Shown: positions 34,021 to 46,619, numbered from the stretch's first letter. The stretch is 64,000 nt of DNA from Kryptolebias marmoratus (GCF_001649575.2 NC_051445.1:29217946-29281945), one strand, 5' to 3'. The notes: generated from the letters alone by a model not told the origin. A program made the numbers and translations.

Positions 34021-35440
34021 AATAATAATAAACATGCAGTCCTTCAAGAAAAGCTAGACCTTTAATTAGGTATGAAAGCAGCATTGCCTAAAGTAACTTG
34101 GAGTCCATCTTTTGTAATCAAACCAAGTGTCCCCAAGAAAAAAATAATCAGATTATATCTAACTCATTTTGTGTGGCATGTTTAGATATACCTGAAGGTA
34201 AACCAACACTATTCATAAGAAGGAAGTTGGTTAAAAAGGAAGAAAATACTTTTTTGAGTAAATAATTGCTGTAATCATGGCCTGCCATCATCGTGTGGAT
34301 ATGTGAGATTCTTGTAACAGTGACAAGAGAAAGTCTCCAAAATCCCAAAGACAAAGAAGTCACTAATTAATATTGTGTGCTGTTTTGGATGTGAGGAGGT
34401 GAGGTGAGCCAGTGTGGCTTGCTGCCACTCTGGGACTGCTTCTCAGCTGGCATCAGGGGGAGATTTCACATATAACTGAAAGGAAATTGGCTTAATGAGA
34501 AAAGGGATATTTTGTTTCTAAAGTTGGGGAATCCTGGTAAGGATTCACAGGAGTGGTTTTTTTTTTGTTTGTTTGTTTGTTTTTTTGTTTTTTTTTGGCA
34601 GCCTTCTTCCTTCCAGAACACAGTCTGGCCAGAGGCATTCATGGACAGCCGGGCAAAATCCAGACAGTCCGAGTAAACAGCATTTGTAATGGGATATTAG
34701 CCTGAGCTGTTCCTTCATTTGGAGTGTCTGTCTCATTTCATGGCTGACAACTGAGAGCTCCAGAGGTATATTTTTCAGGCAGTGAACACCCACCTTGATC
34801 CACTGGATCTAATCACTCCTGACATCTGTCAGTCACCCTCTGCTGATGTGAGACAAATGTAATAGCACGTGAAGACAGGCGGTGCCAATATGCACGGTCA
34901 CAGTAAATGACTGGGATGTAACCTTCACCCCACTGGAGAGCCACAAAACACACAGACGTACCAGAGCCCAGTCATTATTGATATTCACATGTACTCCAGC
35001 AGACACACCACAGAAAAGGCTCTTTATATTCACTGATAGCAACCACACACACACTGTAGACAAGAGAGATTATATGGTCTACTTTCTGTCAAGAATGATT
35101 TATTGCCCTTACCCCCCTCCGACTTTCCCATAACCCCACCACCCACCCCACCCTGTCTGAAATTTTATTGTGAAATGCTTAGACAGCACTCAAGAGAGAA
35201 TCAACACCTTCATCACCTGCCCAGGTACCAGAGGTTTCATCATTGTTTTTTATTTTTTAGTGCATTAGTTTTTCAGCTTTTTAGGGGCTTAGATATCTTT
35301 ATAAGAAATGTCTTTTAAACTAATTTCTTTGAATTTTATTCTAGCTCAGTCTTTAAGGCATTGTTTCACCATAGTGGGTGTTTACTTGCTTTTATTAACC
35401 TATTTAAAAAGAGAGAATAAAATAGTGCTGCTTCTTTTAA
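34021..35440. other. no gene recognised
   Basis: Includes a poly(T)/GTTT low-complexity run (34556-34600). No recognisable exon or repeat. Confidence 0.4.
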
Positions 35441-35446
35441 CATAAA

Positions 35447-36032
35447 CCTGACATGAACCAGGATTTGTCTTTAAGAGTAGGACCAGAAACCAGACACGGA
35501 GACAAGTTAAAAATATAAGTGATTTTATTTACAATTATCGAAATGTGCAATAATGAGGAGTTGCCAGGCAGATCTAAAACAGCAAGGAAGGGAGCAAGGT
35601 GAGTCTCGGGTACAGGTTCAGTCTTGTGCATATAATAAAGGCAATGGTTAATAGTTCTTTCCTTACAGGTGCGACATGTGGAGAGATGTGGACATAACGA
35701 TGTGTTCAACAGAGAGGTTCCAGGAGGAGGAGGATCCAGAATCTGACGACAGGTAAGTCCAGCAGGTAAGTGCAACCGTAGTTCCAGACAGGCAGGTATT
35801 TACGGAACAGCAGTTCCTGAGGCAAAGAGGGGAGAAAAACAAGGCAAAGGGTTAACATAGCTGAGAGTTCTCAAAAACAGAGGTCTAAGGCTGCGATCCT
35901 GATCTATAAGGCGCAATGCTCCAGAAAATATCTGGAACCAGCCAAAGGCTTAAATACAGGTTCAGTTCATCATGGTAATTGGCTGCAGCTGTGGAGGGAG
36001 AGTACTTGGCACGGCCAACAGGGCCGGGACAG
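35447..36032 (-). mobile_element. probable solo LTR (minus)
   Basis: Begins TGACATGAACCAGGATTTGT and ends near GGGCCGGGACA. On the minus strand it carries TGTATTTAAGCC (near 35955), an ATAAAATCACTTATATTTT region and a closing CCGTGTCTGGTTTCTGGTCC: promoter, terminator and U5 layout of an LTR. No target duplication found, so the edges are provisional. Confidence 0.45.
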
Positions 36033-36227
36033 AAAACTCTGGATCCTCACTAAACCTCAACCTTTTTAAAATTCAAGTAAAATATATTCTCAACAGGCCA
36101 AATCTGAAACCAAAAACATTTATGTCCGAAATTCAATTTACTCATTTTTCAGACAAAGATAAATAGTTAATGTTGTTTGAAAATAAACCAGGATGTTGGT
36201 ACTCTGAAAACTTTAAGGTTGCTGAAC

Positions 36228-36801
36228 CTAGACCTGACTACAGCAACCCCAGGTCATAGCACTGCCCCCACAGGCTTGTACAGTAGGCACTAGGCATGAT
36301 GGGTGCAACACTTCACCTGCCTCTCTTCTTACCCTGATGCACCCATCACTCTGGAACAGGGTAAATCTGGACTCATCAGTCCACATGACCTGCCATTGCT
36401 CCAGAGTCCAATCTTTATGCTCCGTAGCAGATTGAAGCCTTTTTTTTCTGGTTAGCCTCACTGATTAGTGGTTTTCTTAAGGCTACACAGATTTGAGAAA
36501 AACCCAATCTCTTGAATTCCCTTCACATTGTGCTTGAGGAAATGCTCTTACTTTCACTATTAAACGTAGCCCAGAGTTCTATTGTTGTTTTTCTTCAATT
36601 TGATTTCACCAAACGTTTAAGTGATCGCCGATCATGATCATTCAGGATTTTTTTCCAGCCACATTTCTTCTTCGAAGACGATGGGTCCCCACTTTCCTTC
36701 CAGTTTTTAATAATGCGTTGGACAGTTCTTAACTCAATTTCAGTAGTTTCTGCAATCTCCTTAGATGTTTTCTCTGTTTGATGCATGTGTAACCCTGTCA
36801 A
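36228..36801 (-). pseudogene. Tc1-like transposase fragment
   Basis: Two open minus-strand pieces. 36801-36595: helix-turn-helix N-terminus, TSKEIAETTEIELRTVQRII and a basic GWKK segment. 36461-36228: RKKRLQSATEHKDWTLEQWQ, VMWTDESRFTLFQSDG (second catalytic D in the TDES motif) and GGSAMTWGC. The first catalytic D and the terminal E lie in missing or corrupted sequence; a frame break lies between the two pieces. No inverted repeats seen near it. Confidence 0.9.
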
Positions 36802-39436
36802 TATAAAACACTGTTTATTGCTTTAAGTTTTGTTTCACACATGTAAAATGTTGGTTTTCCTTATTTTAGGTGTTAATATTTCATTTATCTTCTAAGAAAA
36901 TACGGCTAAATTAGTTTTTTAATGTGTATTTTTGTTCTCATGAATTGAGAGGAAGTTTTGCTTTTTCAAACTGTTCAGTGAAGTGCTCACAGGCACGGTA
37001 AAAGGCAAAGAAAAAAAAATTGGTTTATGCCAAGAAGTGAGTGTGTGTGTTTTGTGGGTTTTAGAGGGTCAAATACATCCCATAAAAAGCACGCCAGGCT
37101 TTTGTTAAAGTGCTTTCCCTTCGGTGTTGCTGTTTTTGGTAAGTTATTTTAGCCATGTGAAAAATAAGGTTGCAAATGAGATGCTAACGGCTAGCGTCGT
37201 CAGTTAAGCAAACATTTTTTTTGCGTAACTTTAAGAGCCATTTTGTTTTCCGTGCTAGCTCTTTATACAGCTGCACCAGAAGCTAAGCAATTTTGATCCA
37301 GGTTAACGGACACAGAGTCCACATGTTTTCTACATGTTTTGTTCTCAGAACTTGGGTACACACGTGCTGTGAAAATTCATTGTTCTTGTAGAAGTTCTTT
37401 TACTGGAGTTTCTTTGTGGTGCCAAGCCATTGTTATTCAGAGGTCTGCACAGATTTCTGTATTCTGTTGTTCTTGGTAGGAAAACTGAAGTTGATAAATT
37501 CATCATTTAGATGATGTAATATTGAATTGGTTGTAGTAAACCCTACACTCAAGCAGAATTTGATTCTGTAATGTACTTTTATTACAAATGTGATACTGAA
37601 AGATGTTGTTTTGAATATTTTTCTGCTGTTTTGTGCAGATAAGGGTTTTTTTCCCCTCTTTTCTTTGTTTGTGCCTTCAAAGAATTTTGATCAGCGTTGG
37701 ATTCCATCCAGGGATGGCGAGCCCCCACCAGGATACACAAACCCCATTCTTGATGCAAGGAGATTCTGATCTGACCTGGATGGTCTAAGAACTGTGGTAA
37801 CTGCCATTTGGTAGGACAAACTGATTAGATTGCACTTCTGCATAGAAAGCAGTGAGGATGGGAACTGGAACTGAGAAAATCTTCTGATGTGGATTAATAC
37901 CTCACGGACTGAGTAAAATCCCTTGGGGGTATTCCATTATATCTTCTGGTTTTATTTATTTTTTTTAAAAGTAAGATTCATGTTTTGGGCCCATTTTATT
38001 TGATTTCCTGTGAAATGCTTTAACCTGAAAGTGCTTTCTAACACCATACATTTGTTTAATACATGTTTTTCTTCCAAACTTCTTTGTCCGTGTCATCAGT
38101 CACATTCTGCTCCAGCAAACAAATCCTAGAACTGGTCCAGTGTTAATCTAAAGTTATTTAAATTCTGTAGTTTGAGCAAAGTATTACACAAACCAATCAT
38201 ATGAACCTTCTCAAACACACTGACATCTTTCCCACGACCACGGGATGTGTCTTTCAACATGGTTATTTAAGAAATGAGAAACAACTCATTGCACCAGTTG
38301 GGGTAAAATAACTTGTTCCCATACAGTAATTATCCAACATGAGCCTCATACCTATTTGCTTAGTTAAATCCAGATGAAGACTTTTTTTTTTTGTGTGTAA
38401 AATCTCTGACAAACTCTCATCTCTGAAAGTCAGAGTTTAGAATTTGTCTGAATATTTATAAACAAATAAATAGAAAATAAGAGTTTACAAGAATTTATTA
38501 ATGAAAGCATAAAACACACAAAGTAAGGAAAAGTGAAGCAGTTTTTTTGTTGTTGTTTTTCTTGTATTTGACCCCAGACCGTCAGGCTAATTCAGATCTT
38601 TAATCTGTTCAAGGTACTTGACTTTTAAATGTGGAATGTTTGGCCCAGGCTCAAGTACGTCAGAATACCTTTGACAACTGCAGGCCTGTTGGTCACGCCA
38701 CTTCCTCAGTGAATAAAGATACCCATACTATGAGCACAGGGTTGACAGATTGTAAATGACAAAATAGCATACTGTTGCTTTAAAATTATTGTATTTTGAC
38801 CCAAACTATTGCATGTGCTTAGTGAGGGTGCAGTCTCTTGCTCAAAGGAGAGGGGAATTAGATAAGGTGTGAGTTGTGATTGCACAGGCGCAGAGGAGAG
38901 GATGGAGTGTTGCGTGTCTGGTGAGCACATAGTCTGGCTGGCTGGATCAGTCAAAACTATCTAATATTTATATTTTTTTTAAAAATTGCATCATATATTG
39001 TATAGACCCTAAAACCTTAATATACAGGCAATCATTATCATATATCTGGCAACACTATATGAGCAGTTTGTTCATAGGGATGATTGGGCCACCAAAAAAA
39101 AAAAAAAATCTTTCCGTCTTGTCCTCCAGTATACAAATGAGCTGTTTGAGGGGCTTGTCCCGCCTCTATAGGCCTATTCAGAATCGTAACTAAATTTTGT
39201 GAGTTCAGTAGAAAGTAATTATCTGAACATATCTTGAAAAAAAAAGTCAGCTTCGCATCCAGTTGAATACTGAAAAAAGGTAATTAAACAACCAACCTTG
39301 CTCTGAAGATAGTTTTTAGTTTGTTGTTTTATTCATTAACTTATGTAAAAGTTTTAATGAACAGTTTATTAAAATCCTTCCTAATAAAAAGATCCATTTT
39401 GTCTGTATTTTGTTAATCAGAGTGGATTACTGGGAC
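36802..39436. other. no gene recognised
   Basis: 2.6 kb with no recognised repeat or exon. A 28-codon run ending at 37769 (NFDQRWIPSRDGEPPPGYTN) follows a pyrimidine-rich TTTTTTCCCCTCTTTTCTTT and could be mistaken for an exon; no other support. Confidence 0.4.
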
Positions 39437-39441
39437 ACAGT

Positions 39442-39664
39442 TGTTATATTCGTGCTTGATAAAGACCAGACGTTGTGTAGTGCTCAGATACTTTTATTAA
39501 AGCATCTTTTCAAAGGTCTGTTCACCAACAGGTTCACAGGTGTCTCTCATCAGCTTCTCTAAGACCTTCTCTACTTCTATTATTCTGTTCTTTACATTTA
39601 TACATTCTCATGAGCTCATGCTCGCCACCCAGTGGACATAAACATAATTCATTCAATCATGACA
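39442..39664 (-). repeat. 3-prime LTR of the Ty3 element
   Basis: TGTTATATTCGTGC to ATCATGACA on the plus strand, TG...CA ended, 223 bp. The minus strand carries an AATAAAAG polyadenylation signal (near 39493). It lies downstream of pol, directly after the polypurine tract. Confidence 0.97.
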
Positions 39665-39677
39665 TCCTCCTTTCTTT
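39665..39677 (-). promoter_or_regulatory. polypurine tract
   Basis: On the minus strand AAAGAAAGGAGGA directly abuts the 3-prime LTR. This is the expected primer for plus-strand DNA synthesis. Confidence 0.85.
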
Positions 39678-39794
39678 AAAGTAAGAATGTTACAAAAGAA
39701 CAATCCTATCAATACTATCAAAGAACAATCCTAAACATACATTGCAGGAGAGACAGTTATCATATAGCTATACTTAACACATTAAAAACATCAA

Positions 39795-42700
39795 TTACAA
39801 AATAGACATATCAACTTTTTTTTTTTTTTTTAAATTCAATCTGTCAAGTTTTTTCACCACTCTGGTAGATCTTCTTAACACAGGTAGGTTGTCCCCAAGA
39901 CTGTCACAGGGTGTATCAGTCATAGGTGTTTCCGTCGTAGGAATAATCTGGGAGTCCTTAGAAACTTCACTCGACTCAACCACAAGCTCTAATGGAGTTT
40001 TTAACAAACTGCGTCGATTTCGTCTCAGAACTTGTCCATCTTCAGTCTTCACGTCAAATGAACGGGGAGCTACTTCCTGCAGAATAGTTGCTTTAGTATT
40101 CCATCCCTCATCATCCTGAATCCTAACTGGATCCTTGTATGACAGTGGAGGTAGAATCTTAGCTGATCTGTCATAATATGACTTTTGTTGTACTTTCTGC
40201 TTTCGTAACTTGTACTCCAACTTTGATGATTTCTTTGCACTTTGTTCATTACCATCATAACTTGGCAAAGTTGTACAAATCTTCCGATTCATCAAGAGTT
40301 CAGCAGGTGAAAATCCACATTGTAACGGTGAAGATCTGTAGCTCAATAAAGCTAAATACGGGTCAGAGTTACTATCTGCAGCTTTCTTCAGAAGTTGCTT
40401 AAGAATATGAACTCCTTTCTCCGCTTTTCCATTCGACTGTGGATAGTGTGGACTTGATGTTACATGTTTAAAATCATAATGTTCTGTAAACTCTTGCCAT
40501 TCTCTGCTACTAAAACATGGTCCATTGTCACTCACAACAAAATGTGGAATGCCATGTCTTGCAAAGATTGATTTAACATGTGTTATGACACAGTTTGATG
40601 ATGTATTAGCTAATAGAGCCATTTCAGGATAGTTTGAAAAGTAATCAATGATCACTAAATAGTTTTTTCCTTTAAAATGAAACAAATCCAGTCCTACTTT
40701 CAGCCATGGTGATGTTGGAAGGTCAGTCATTATCATAGGTTCTTTACTCTGTTTATTTCTAAATGTCTGACATGTTTCACATTTACTGATTAGCGTCTCA
40801 ATGTCCTTATTCAGCCCAGGCCAGAAAACAGATTCTCTAGCTCTTCTTTTACATTTTTCAATGCCCAGGTGACCCTCATGTATCCGTTGTAGAATCTCCT
40901 GTCTTAATACTTGTGGAATCACAATCCTGTTGTTTTTCAGTAACAGTCCATTCACAACACTTAGATCAGCTTTAACTTTGAAAAACTGTGAACATGAGCC
41001 TATTGGCCATCCTTCATCCATATTCTGCATGACCAACTGTAACTCTGTGTCTTTAGCTGTTGCCTCAACTATTTGCTTCAACTTGCTGTCTGACACAGGC
41101 AACGCAGTGGACACCATGTTCACATGACACTGAATATCCTCTTCAGTTGAACTTACACCATTGTCTGTAGGAGCTCTGGATAGAGCATCAGCAAGAATCA
41201 GATGTTTTCCTGGAGTATAAATCAGTGTAAAATCATACCTTTGCATCTTCATCATAAGCCGCTGGATCCTTGGTGACATCTCATTTAGGTGTTTTTTGAT
41301 GATGGCAACCAAAGGTCGGTGATCTGTTTCAGCTACAAAAGATGGTAGACCATACACATAGTTATGAAACCGTTCAAGTCCATAAGCCAGCCCCAAGCAT
41401 TCTTTTTCTATTTGAGCATATTTGCATTCAGCTTTGGTCATAGCTCTGGATGCATAAGCCACTGGCTTCCATTGTTCATCTTCAGCTTGAAGAAGAACTG
41501 CTCCAAGTCCATCTTTTGAGGCATCTGTGGACAGTTTAATTTTTTTAGTTGGATCGTAAAAGGTAAGTACTGGTTCTGTAGTCAAATAGTTTTTCAGTTC
41601 CTTCCACTCTTGTTCATGAACTTCTGTCCACTGGAATTGACTATTATTATACAAGAGTCTGCGAATATTTGTCATCTTTGCACTCAGATTGGGAATGAAT
41701 CTTCCTATAAAATTGATCATGCCCATGACGCGCAAAACACCCGTTTTGTCCACAGGCTGTGGCATCTTCAAGATGGCTTTAATTTTATCTACATCTGGTT
41801 GAACACCTTGGGCAGACAGTTTGTCACCGAGAAACATAATTTCTTTGACACTAAACTCACATTTATTTTTATTGAGCTTCAGTCCATTTTTCCGTATGCG
41901 CTCCATGACGCGTCTCAATCTGTCATTGTGTTCTTGAGCTGTTGATCCCCAGATGATGATGTCATCAATGTAGACTCTCACTCCTTCCAGACCTTCAATG
42001 ATCCGCTCCATCGCTCTATGGAATATTTCTGGTGCAGATTTTATTCCAAAAGGAAGTCTTAGAAAACAGTATCTTCCAAAAGGTGTGTTAAAGGTACAAT
42101 ACTTAGTACTGCTTTCATCCAACTTAACTTGCCAAAACCCTTGTGCTGCATCTAACTTGGTGAAATAACTTGCTCCAGCCATTTCACTGATTATTTCCTC
42201 TCGAGTGGGTATTTGATAATGTTCTCTTCTGATGTTCTCATTCAGATCTTTTGGATCCATACATACTCTTAATTCTCCGTTCTTTTTCTTGGTAATCACA
42301 ATGGAATTAACCCAATCAGTGGGCTCTTCTACTTTCTGAATGACTTCCAACCTGATCATTCTGTCCAACTCTTTTTTCAACCCCTCTCGTAATGGTACTG
42401 GAATACGACGTGCAGCATGAACTCCAGGCTGCGCATCTTCTCTCAGCTGGATCTTGTATGTGTAGGGTACAGCACCTAATCCTTGAAAAACATCCTCATA
42501 CTCTTGAATCATGGCATCAACAGGGTTATTAGGTTCAATCAATTCAGTATTTATGTGATAAACTCTTTTCACCAGTCCAAGTTCTTCACACGATTTATCA
42601 CCCAAAAGTGACTCACGATTCTCCTTTACAACTGAGAAGAACACAAGATGTTTTGCTCCTTTAACTGTCACATTCAATTCACATGTGCCAATGCACTCAA

Positions 42701-43754
42701 TTGATTGTCCATTATAGTCTCTTAGACTTGATTTTACTTCTTTTATGTGAGGTTTTACTTGCATTTCTTTTATATCAGACATGCTTATGAGATTAGCCTT
42801 AGCACCTGTGTCCAATCTGAACTTGATTGTAGTTCCATTTATCAACAAAGGAATCGTCCATTTATCATCTCTGTCAACATACTGCACTTTTTCTGACTCA
42901 TTTTCACAATTCACAACACCAATGAAGAATGTGTCACCTAAGTCAGTTTCATCTACTAAGTTTACACGATTCCTCTTCTTTTCTTCGTTTCTCTTCATAA
43001 AGCACTGTTTTGCAAAATGATTTTTTCCACGGCAATTCAAACACTGCTTACCATACGCAGGACATTGTCTCACTTTATGCCGTAATCCGCAGCGCTTACA
43101 GTTGATAATGGCTTCCTCTTGCAGCTGCCTCGTCTGAACATGACGTTTCTTCTGGCGGGACACCGCTCCCACTGCCACTGCTCCATCACTGGACTGTGAA
43201 GTAGTTCCTGAAGAAAGTTCAGAAAATGTCCTCACTTGCTGTAGCGACAGTTCGCTTGCCCGGCACATCTTTACAGCTGTTTCCAGGGTCAGATCCACTT
43301 CTCTCAGCAGTCTCTCTCTGAGCTTCCCATCACGTACTCCAAAGACGATCTGATCTCTGACCATCGAGTCCTTCAGCAGGCCAAAATTGCATGACTGAGC
43401 TTTTACTTTCAAGTCTGTCAGAAAATTATCGAAATGCTCATGCTGTGTCTGCATTCGGGAACGAAACACGTATCTCTCATAGCATTCATTCTTCTTGGGT
43501 GAACAGTGAGCATCAAATTTACTCAGCACAACATCCAACTTTTCTTTGTCTTCCGCTTCATCAAACACAAATGTGTTGTAGACTTCCAAAGCCTGCGCTC
43601 CCGCTATGGTCAGCAACATGGCTACCTTTCTTGGGTCCGGCTTTGTCTCCAATCCCATTGCGGCGACATACAGTTGAAAGCGTTGTTTGAAAGCACGCCA
43701 GTTCTCATCCACGTTTCCCGTCAGCTTCAAGCTCTCCGGTGGTTTCAGCTCCAT
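39795..43754 (-). CDS. Ty3-type gag-pol polyprotein, intact
   Basis: 1319 codons in one frame; no frameshift between gag and pol. Start ATG is 31 bp after the 5-prime LTR. Residues 1-190 are a retrotransposon gag (capsid-like). Two zinc knuckles follow, C219/C222/H226/C231 (a shortened CX2CX3HX4C) and C238/C241/H246/C251. The aspartic protease has DTGA at 315-318. Reverse transcriptase spans about 440-625, with LDAAQGF (534-540) and active site YIDD (595-598). RNase H starts at TDAS (743-746). Integrase has the HHCC finger H959/H962/C992/C995 and catalytic D1023, D1076 and E1112, a DD(35)E spacing. A C-terminal tail (1200-1319) has no chromodomain and ends in a lysine run. All catalytic residues I can check are present. 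It acts in cytoplasmic particles (gag, RT) and the nucleus (integrase). Family resembles proteins often annotated K02A2.6-like; placement in the Mag/SURL group is inference. Confidence 0.97.
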   Translation of the reverse strand: MELKPPESLKLTGNVDENWRAFKQRFQLYVAAMGLETKPDPRKVAMLLTIAGAQALEVYNTFVFDEAEDKEKLDVVLSKFDAHCSPKKNECYERYVFRSRMQTQHEHFDNFLTDLKVKAQSCNFGLLKDSMVRDQIVFGVRDGKLRERLLREVDLTLETAVKMCRASELSLQQVRTFSELSSGTTSQSSDGAVAVGAVSRQKKRHVQTRQLQEEAIINCKRCGLRHKVRQCPAYGKQCLNCRGKNHFAKQCFMKRNEEKKRNRVNLVDETDLGDTFFIGVVNCENESEKVQYVDRDDKWTIPLLINGTTIKFRLDTGAKANLISMSDIKEMQVKPHIKEVKSSLRDYNGQSIECIGTCELNVTVKGAKHLVFFSVVKENRESLLGDKSCEELGLVKRVYHINTELIEPNNPVDAMIQEYEDVFQGLGAVPYTYKIQLREDAQPGVHAARRIPVPLREGLKKELDRMIRLEVIQKVEEPTDWVNSIVITKKKNGELRVCMDPKDLNENIRREHYQIPTREEIISEMAGASYFTKLDAAQGFWQVKLDESSTKYCTFNTPFGRYCFLRLPFGIKSAPEIFHRAMERIIEGLEGVRVYIDDIIIWGSTAQEHNDRLRRVMERIRKNGLKLNKNKCEFSVKEIMFLGDKLSAQGVQPDVDKIKAILKMPQPVDKTGVLRVMGMINFIGRFIPNLSAKMTNIRRLLYNNSQFQWTEVHEQEWKELKNYLTTEPVLTFYDPTKKIKLSTDASKDGLGAVLLQAEDEQWKPVAYASRAMTKAECKYAQIEKECLGLAYGLERFHNYVYGLPSFVAETDHRPLVAIIKKHLNEMSPRIQRLMMKMQRYDFTLIYTPGKHLILADALSRAPTDNGVSSTEEDIQCHVNMVSTALPVSDSKLKQIVEATAKDTELQLVMQNMDEGWPIGSCSQFFKVKADLSVVNGLLLKNNRIVIPQVLRQEILQRIHEGHLGIEKCKRRARESVFWPGLNKDIETLISKCETCQTFRNKQSKEPMIMTDLPTSPWLKVGLDLFHFKGKNYLVIIDYFSNYPEMALLANTSSNCVITHVKSIFARHGIPHFVVSDNGPCFSSREWQEFTEHYDFKHVTSSPHYPQSNGKAEKGVHILKQLLKKAADSNSDPYLALLSYRSSPLQCGFSPAELLMNRKICTTLPSYDGNEQSAKKSSKLEYKLRKQKVQQKSYYDRSAKILPPLSYKDPVRIQDDEGWNTKATILQEVAPRSFDVKTEDGQVLRRNRRSLLKTPLELVVESSEVSKDSQIIPTTETPMTDTPCDSLGDNLPVLRRSTRVVKKLDRLNLKKKKKVDMSIL

Positions 43755-43770
43755 GGTCGGCTTCTTAGTT

Positions 43771-43784
43771 CACTCCTGGTACCA
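43771..43784 (-). promoter_or_regulatory. primer binding site, tRNA-Leu type
   Basis: Immediately inside the 5-prime LTR, with no spacer, the minus strand reads TGGTACCAGGAGTG. This complements the 3-prime end of a vertebrate tRNA-Leu(UAA) (acceptor ending CACTCCTGGTA plus CCA) over 14 bases. The tRNA match is from general knowledge and was not searched. Confidence 0.7.
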
Positions 43785-44007
43785 TGTTATATTCGTGCTT
43801 GATAAAGACCAGACGTTGTGTAATGCTCAAATACTTTTATTAAAGCATCTTTTCAAAGGTCTGTTCACCAACAGGTTCACAGGTGTCTCTCATCAGCTTC
43901 TCTAAGACCTTCTCTACTTCTATTATTCTGTTCTTTACATTTATACATTCTCATGAGCTCATGCTCGCCACCCAGTGGACATAAACATAATTCATTCAAT
44001 CATGACA
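43785..44007 (-). repeat. 5-prime LTR of the Ty3 element
   Basis: 223 bp, TG...CA ended, 221 of 223 positions equal to the 3-prime LTR. Contains the promoter side for the minus-strand transcript and the same AATAAAAG signal. Confidence 0.97.
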
Positions 44008-44269
44008 ACAGTGGGGTGAGTTTATCTTTAGTTTTGTTTTTGTTTTTTTATCTTTTGATCGTTTTAGGGCTGGTTTGACCATCTGTAGTCATTGTAAACT
44101 ATAATGCATTATATCAATCAGTAAACAACAGTCTGAGCAGCGTTATGTTGCATTATATTCACATAATTAAACACAGAACTGATGTGAAGTTCCCAGTGAA
44201 GCTGTATGAAGAGGCTGACAGCTGTTAATGCACTATGGATTTTTTGCATTGCTCAATTCCACTACAAAT

Positions 44270-46590
44270 TTTATCTCACCGACATAATCCTTCCTGAGGA
44301 ACACACATATGTGGATTTTTTAACAGAGAAACTAAATCTATGGATTTTGCTATGAAAACAGCAAAAGAGAACTCTGAAAAATCACAACAGAAACAGAAGG
44401 ATACGCCAAGAGGACCCAGAAGAAGTACAGGAATGTTGTGTACTCTGTAAATGATGAAGTCCTTCTTTTAAATATGAGAAAACGTGGAGAAAAGGGGGAA
44501 GAATGGAGCCAGATTTCTCTGGCCCATATAGAATCAACTCTGTGTGTGGAAAACTAGCCACCCTGAAGAACTCAGAAGGACAAGTCTTAAAAACAAGTTC
44601 AACGTAGGTCATTTGAAGCCCTACAGAAGAGAACAAGGTGGTCTACAATCTACCGTTATTAATTCCGAAGAAACGAAGACAAACACGCCTGAGAACTCGA
44701 GCTTCATATAAAGAGACAGACCCGATGATCACATGACCTTCTGTCATTTTCTATGCTCCACCTAATAAAGAGGAAGCATTGGATGCCTCCAAAGAGGTAA
44801 ACTTGATGACTGTACAGGCAGAAGAACGTGTACTGCAGCCAGATGCCAAGACTAATCCCCAAGAAGAAGGTTGCAACTAGAATGTTCTTCTCTTCATTTC
44901 AACACAATTAAATTGCATGGTGTTGGCCTGCATGTTGTGACCAATTCTTGCAAGAATGACACCAGTTACTACTTTGCATGATGTTTGTTTCTTGGATGGC
45001 ATGTTCAATTTGTGGCTCACTAACAGAATAACACCAGTTCTCATTTTGCATGATATTGTTGTTGTGAAATGTTACCTGAGCTTGTTTTTCATTTTCAGGT
45101 CATGAAGTTCATTGCTATCCTGTATTTTAATTTATAATTCTTTGTAATTAACAATGTCTTCTCTCTGTTGGCCCACAGTCATTAAGATCTGCGAGGTAAG
45201 TGATGACCGGCGAGTGGAAGCAGTTATGGGGCCCTACAAGCTGTATGACACTTCTTTCAGGACACTGCAGGGAACCGACTGGCTCACTGATGAGGTAATG
45301 GCTGGGAGAAAAGGCATTTTTATTCTAAATCTAATCTAATTGTGTCCTACAATTTCTCTGAACATGCTTTTGTTTTAAACAGGTTGTGGATGCATATCTA
45401 TTTCACATCATCCAGAAATTTCAGGCAAGTAAAATTCATTGTTGACAATGAAGACTCTGGAGCACAGTCACCAGCAAGATTCCCACAGTTGTGGAGTTCT
45501 TATATTGAAGGTGGTTTCAAATAAGTCATGTAATGTTTTTTATGAATTGAAGTTTGCAACTAAAGCTGAGGACAAACTACGACAAATACCCAATGTAATC
45601 TAAATGCAACAAAATGTTTGTAGTACCCATTTGCCGTATACTGATCAAAATTAAGTAAACCTGAAAACTTTCTTTTGTTATCGAAAAGAAAAACAGATCC
45701 ATAAACTTTGTCTCTTTTTAAGTGTGTAGCAATATTTGCACTTCAAATTTGTCAATATTTCTGAAATTATACAGTATTTTCTTCTTATATTTGTTTTCCT
45801 GTCTTTACTCCAGAGATGTATTATATATCTGTCACAAACTGTCTGTCTTATATTATGATATTCATGTTTGTTTTTTTTAGTATGCTGAAAACTACCTGGC
45901 TAATGGGCACATAAATGGCATGCTGACCAGTCAGTCTGTGATGAGAGCCTCAAGGACGGAAATAGCCTGTGCTCTTCTTGAGTATCATGGTAATATAACA
46001 TACGATGATGATAATATTGGACAGTACAATATTTCCCTATTTGTCTCTAACTTATGTATTTATAAACCGGTAACTATAAGACATTTAATGAGCCTTTATG
46101 TGTTTATAGACAGATCAATAGGATATTGTCTGGTGTGTTCCATGCTCGAAGATGACGCTGACAAAAGCATGATTGAAAAGGTAAAAGCTATTTATATAGA
46201 CAGATAGAGATCAACATAATGTTTGTGAGCCACTGTCTTAAACTAGATGTGTCATGACATGATCAGTGTAACCTGCAGATTTTAATTCTTAAGTATCAGT
46301 AAAATGTTTACAGGGAAATGGTTATAATGTATGAACTATTTCATTCACTCTCTTAAAGTAAAAGGTTATATATTATATATTAATTGACTCAGAAGAAATC
46401 CAAGACAATATTGATTATTCTGTATCTGTCACTTTATTATTCCAGGTGCAGTGTGACCTGTGCAGGTGGTGGGCACATTTTAACTGTGCCACACAAAAGA
46501 GTGTCATACTAATTATTCATGTGAAAAGTGTTGCCAGAAGTAAATTGTATTTATAGATGTCTATTTTCATGTATGTATAATAAAAGCTTG
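44270..46590 (+). pseudogene. Ginger2-like integrase C-terminus plus Ulp1 protease and PHD
   Basis: Plus-strand remains of a transposon protein. 44410-44640 encodes the C-terminal domain of a Ginger/KRBA2-type integrase: VVYSVNDEVLLLNMRKRGEK, then in shifted frames GGRMEPDFSGPYRI and GKLATLKNSEGQVLK. Exons with good splice signals follow: 45179-45294 (GPYKLYDTSFRTLQGTDWLT; ends GAG/gtaatg), 45383-45424 (VVDAYLFHIIQKFQ; donor gcaagt) and 45881-45990 (YAENYLANGHINGMLTSQSV; ends at gtaata). These read as the N-terminal half of a Ulp1/C48 SUMO-protease fold (W-L-DEV-DAYL). 46447-46550 encodes CDLCRWWAHFNCA, a PHD-like zinc finger, before AATAAAAG (46578). The exons that should carry the catalytic His, Asp and Cys are not found. 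The catalytic integrase core is also missing. Integrase followed by Ulp1 is known for Ginger2/TDD transposons. Confidence 0.65.
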
Positions 46591-46619
46591 TCTGATACCG
46601 TATCATTCTGTCTTTCCTC

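Larger units (their letters stand above)
39437..44012 (-). mobile_element. young full-length Ty3-type LTR retrotransposon
   Basis: Complete element of 4566 bp (39442-44007) with two 223-bp LTRs, a primer binding site, one gag-pol frame and a polypurine tract, flanked by the perfect target duplication ACAGT (39437-39441 and 44008-44012). The LTRs differ at two positions near their start (AGTGCTCAGAT versus AATGCTCAAAT). One long intact frame plus near-identical LTRs indicate recent insertion, perhaps still competent. No env frame follows pol. Confidence 0.97.

Noticed and set aside
35447..36032. A target duplication around this LTR-like unit.
   Set aside because: Flanking pentamers do not match, so the boundaries remain provisional.
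37677..37769. Candidate 3-prime exon (ending in codons for PPPGYTNPILDARRF).
   Set aside because: Although a pyrimidine tract precedes it, there is no clear AG at the frame start, no upstream exon and no recognised homology.
39889..43905. Several plus-strand open frames of 60-111 codons opposite the Ty3 gag-pol.
   Set aside because: They are antisense shadows of the 1319-codon polyprotein.
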